Source of the DNA: an uncultured Eggerthellaceae bacterium
GTDB taxonomy: Bacteria; Actinomycetota; Coriobacteriia; Coriobacteriales; Eggerthellaceae
Assembly: GCA_937892845.1 (NCBI GenBank)
Contig: CALBGP010000019.1
Location: 1 to 29,784 of the forward strand
Direction: 5' to 3'
Length of the DNA stretch: 29,784 nucleotides
The first letter of the stretch is position 1; each line of letters starts with the position of its first letter. A program made the translations under genes and the position numbers. Shown piece after piece: positions 29,749 to 29,784 of the stretch. Below the pieces are notes generated by a model. That model did not search any database. It was not told where the DNA came from and worked only from the letters and a program-made list of their open reading frames with translations.

Positions 29749-29784
29749 TGTGTCCCGTTTCGGGCGCTGGCGCAGGTCAGCGCC

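Overview
The window is a gene-dense stretch (roughly 58-60% G+C by eye) of a bacterial chromosome. It most likely comes from an anaerobic Coriobacteriia, probably family Eggerthellaceae; this taxonomic call is inference. The pointers are a multi-membrane-pass protein with a C-terminal LuxR helix-turn-helix, a large Tat-exported lipoprotein of the M14 carboxypeptidase family, a two-gene minimal SUF-like Fe-S system, an archaeal/Thermotoga-style S-adenosylhomocysteinase and tRNA genes with encoded CCA. No phage, CRISPR array or complete insertion sequence is seen. Only the last ~100 bases hold short repeats that could be the edge of a mobile or repetitive element.

Layout. 1-80: tRNA-Thr. 254-2258: UPF0114 membrane protein and sahH with its terminator. 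2275-5797 (minus): comF, then a tightly coupled three-gene surface-protein operon (membrane-anchored ectodomain protein, secreted protein, multidomain lectin-like protein with an unexpected sortase-like motif). 5798-6307: intergenic region with a strong 6S RNA candidate. 6308-9247: orphan amino-acid-binding lipoprotein, then the minimal SUF-like pair (smsC/sufC-like and smsB/sufB-like). 9504-10837: a 50-aa membrane protein and a bitopic protein of unknown function. 10846-12262: infC-rpmI-rplT, with promoter, leader terminator and a probable AUA start for infC. 12491-17411: the 1087-aa M14 peptidase lipoprotein and the membrane LuxR regulator. 17482-17711: tRNA-Ala and terminators. 17731-19937: divergent Mrp/NBP35 ATPase and MTA/SAH deaminase. 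20041-24813: divergent class A penicillin-binding protein with a repeat tail and a U32 peptidase of the RlhA type. 24925-26231: tyrS. 26310-28153: secreted calcium-loop repeat protein, ECF sigma factor and RsgI-like anti-sigma factor. 28140-29225 (minus): BadF/BadG-type sugar kinase with an operator-like palindrome in its promoter. 29390-29668: two identical tandem tRNA-Asp genes.

How genes work together. SmsCB-like proteins and the Mrp ATPase are both Fe-S cluster assembly/carrier functions. SahH and the MTA/SAH deaminase both act on S-adenosylhomocysteine and may form a salvage route. infC-rpmI-rplT is the classical translation operon with leader control. The 26310-28153 genes form a compact signalling unit: a secreted repeat protein, its likely ECF sigma factor (ATGA overlap with the next gene), and a membrane anti-sigma factor with an RsgI-type domain that carries an Asn-Pro bond. 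I consider this unit and the 2275-5037 surface operon the most novel-looking parts of the window.
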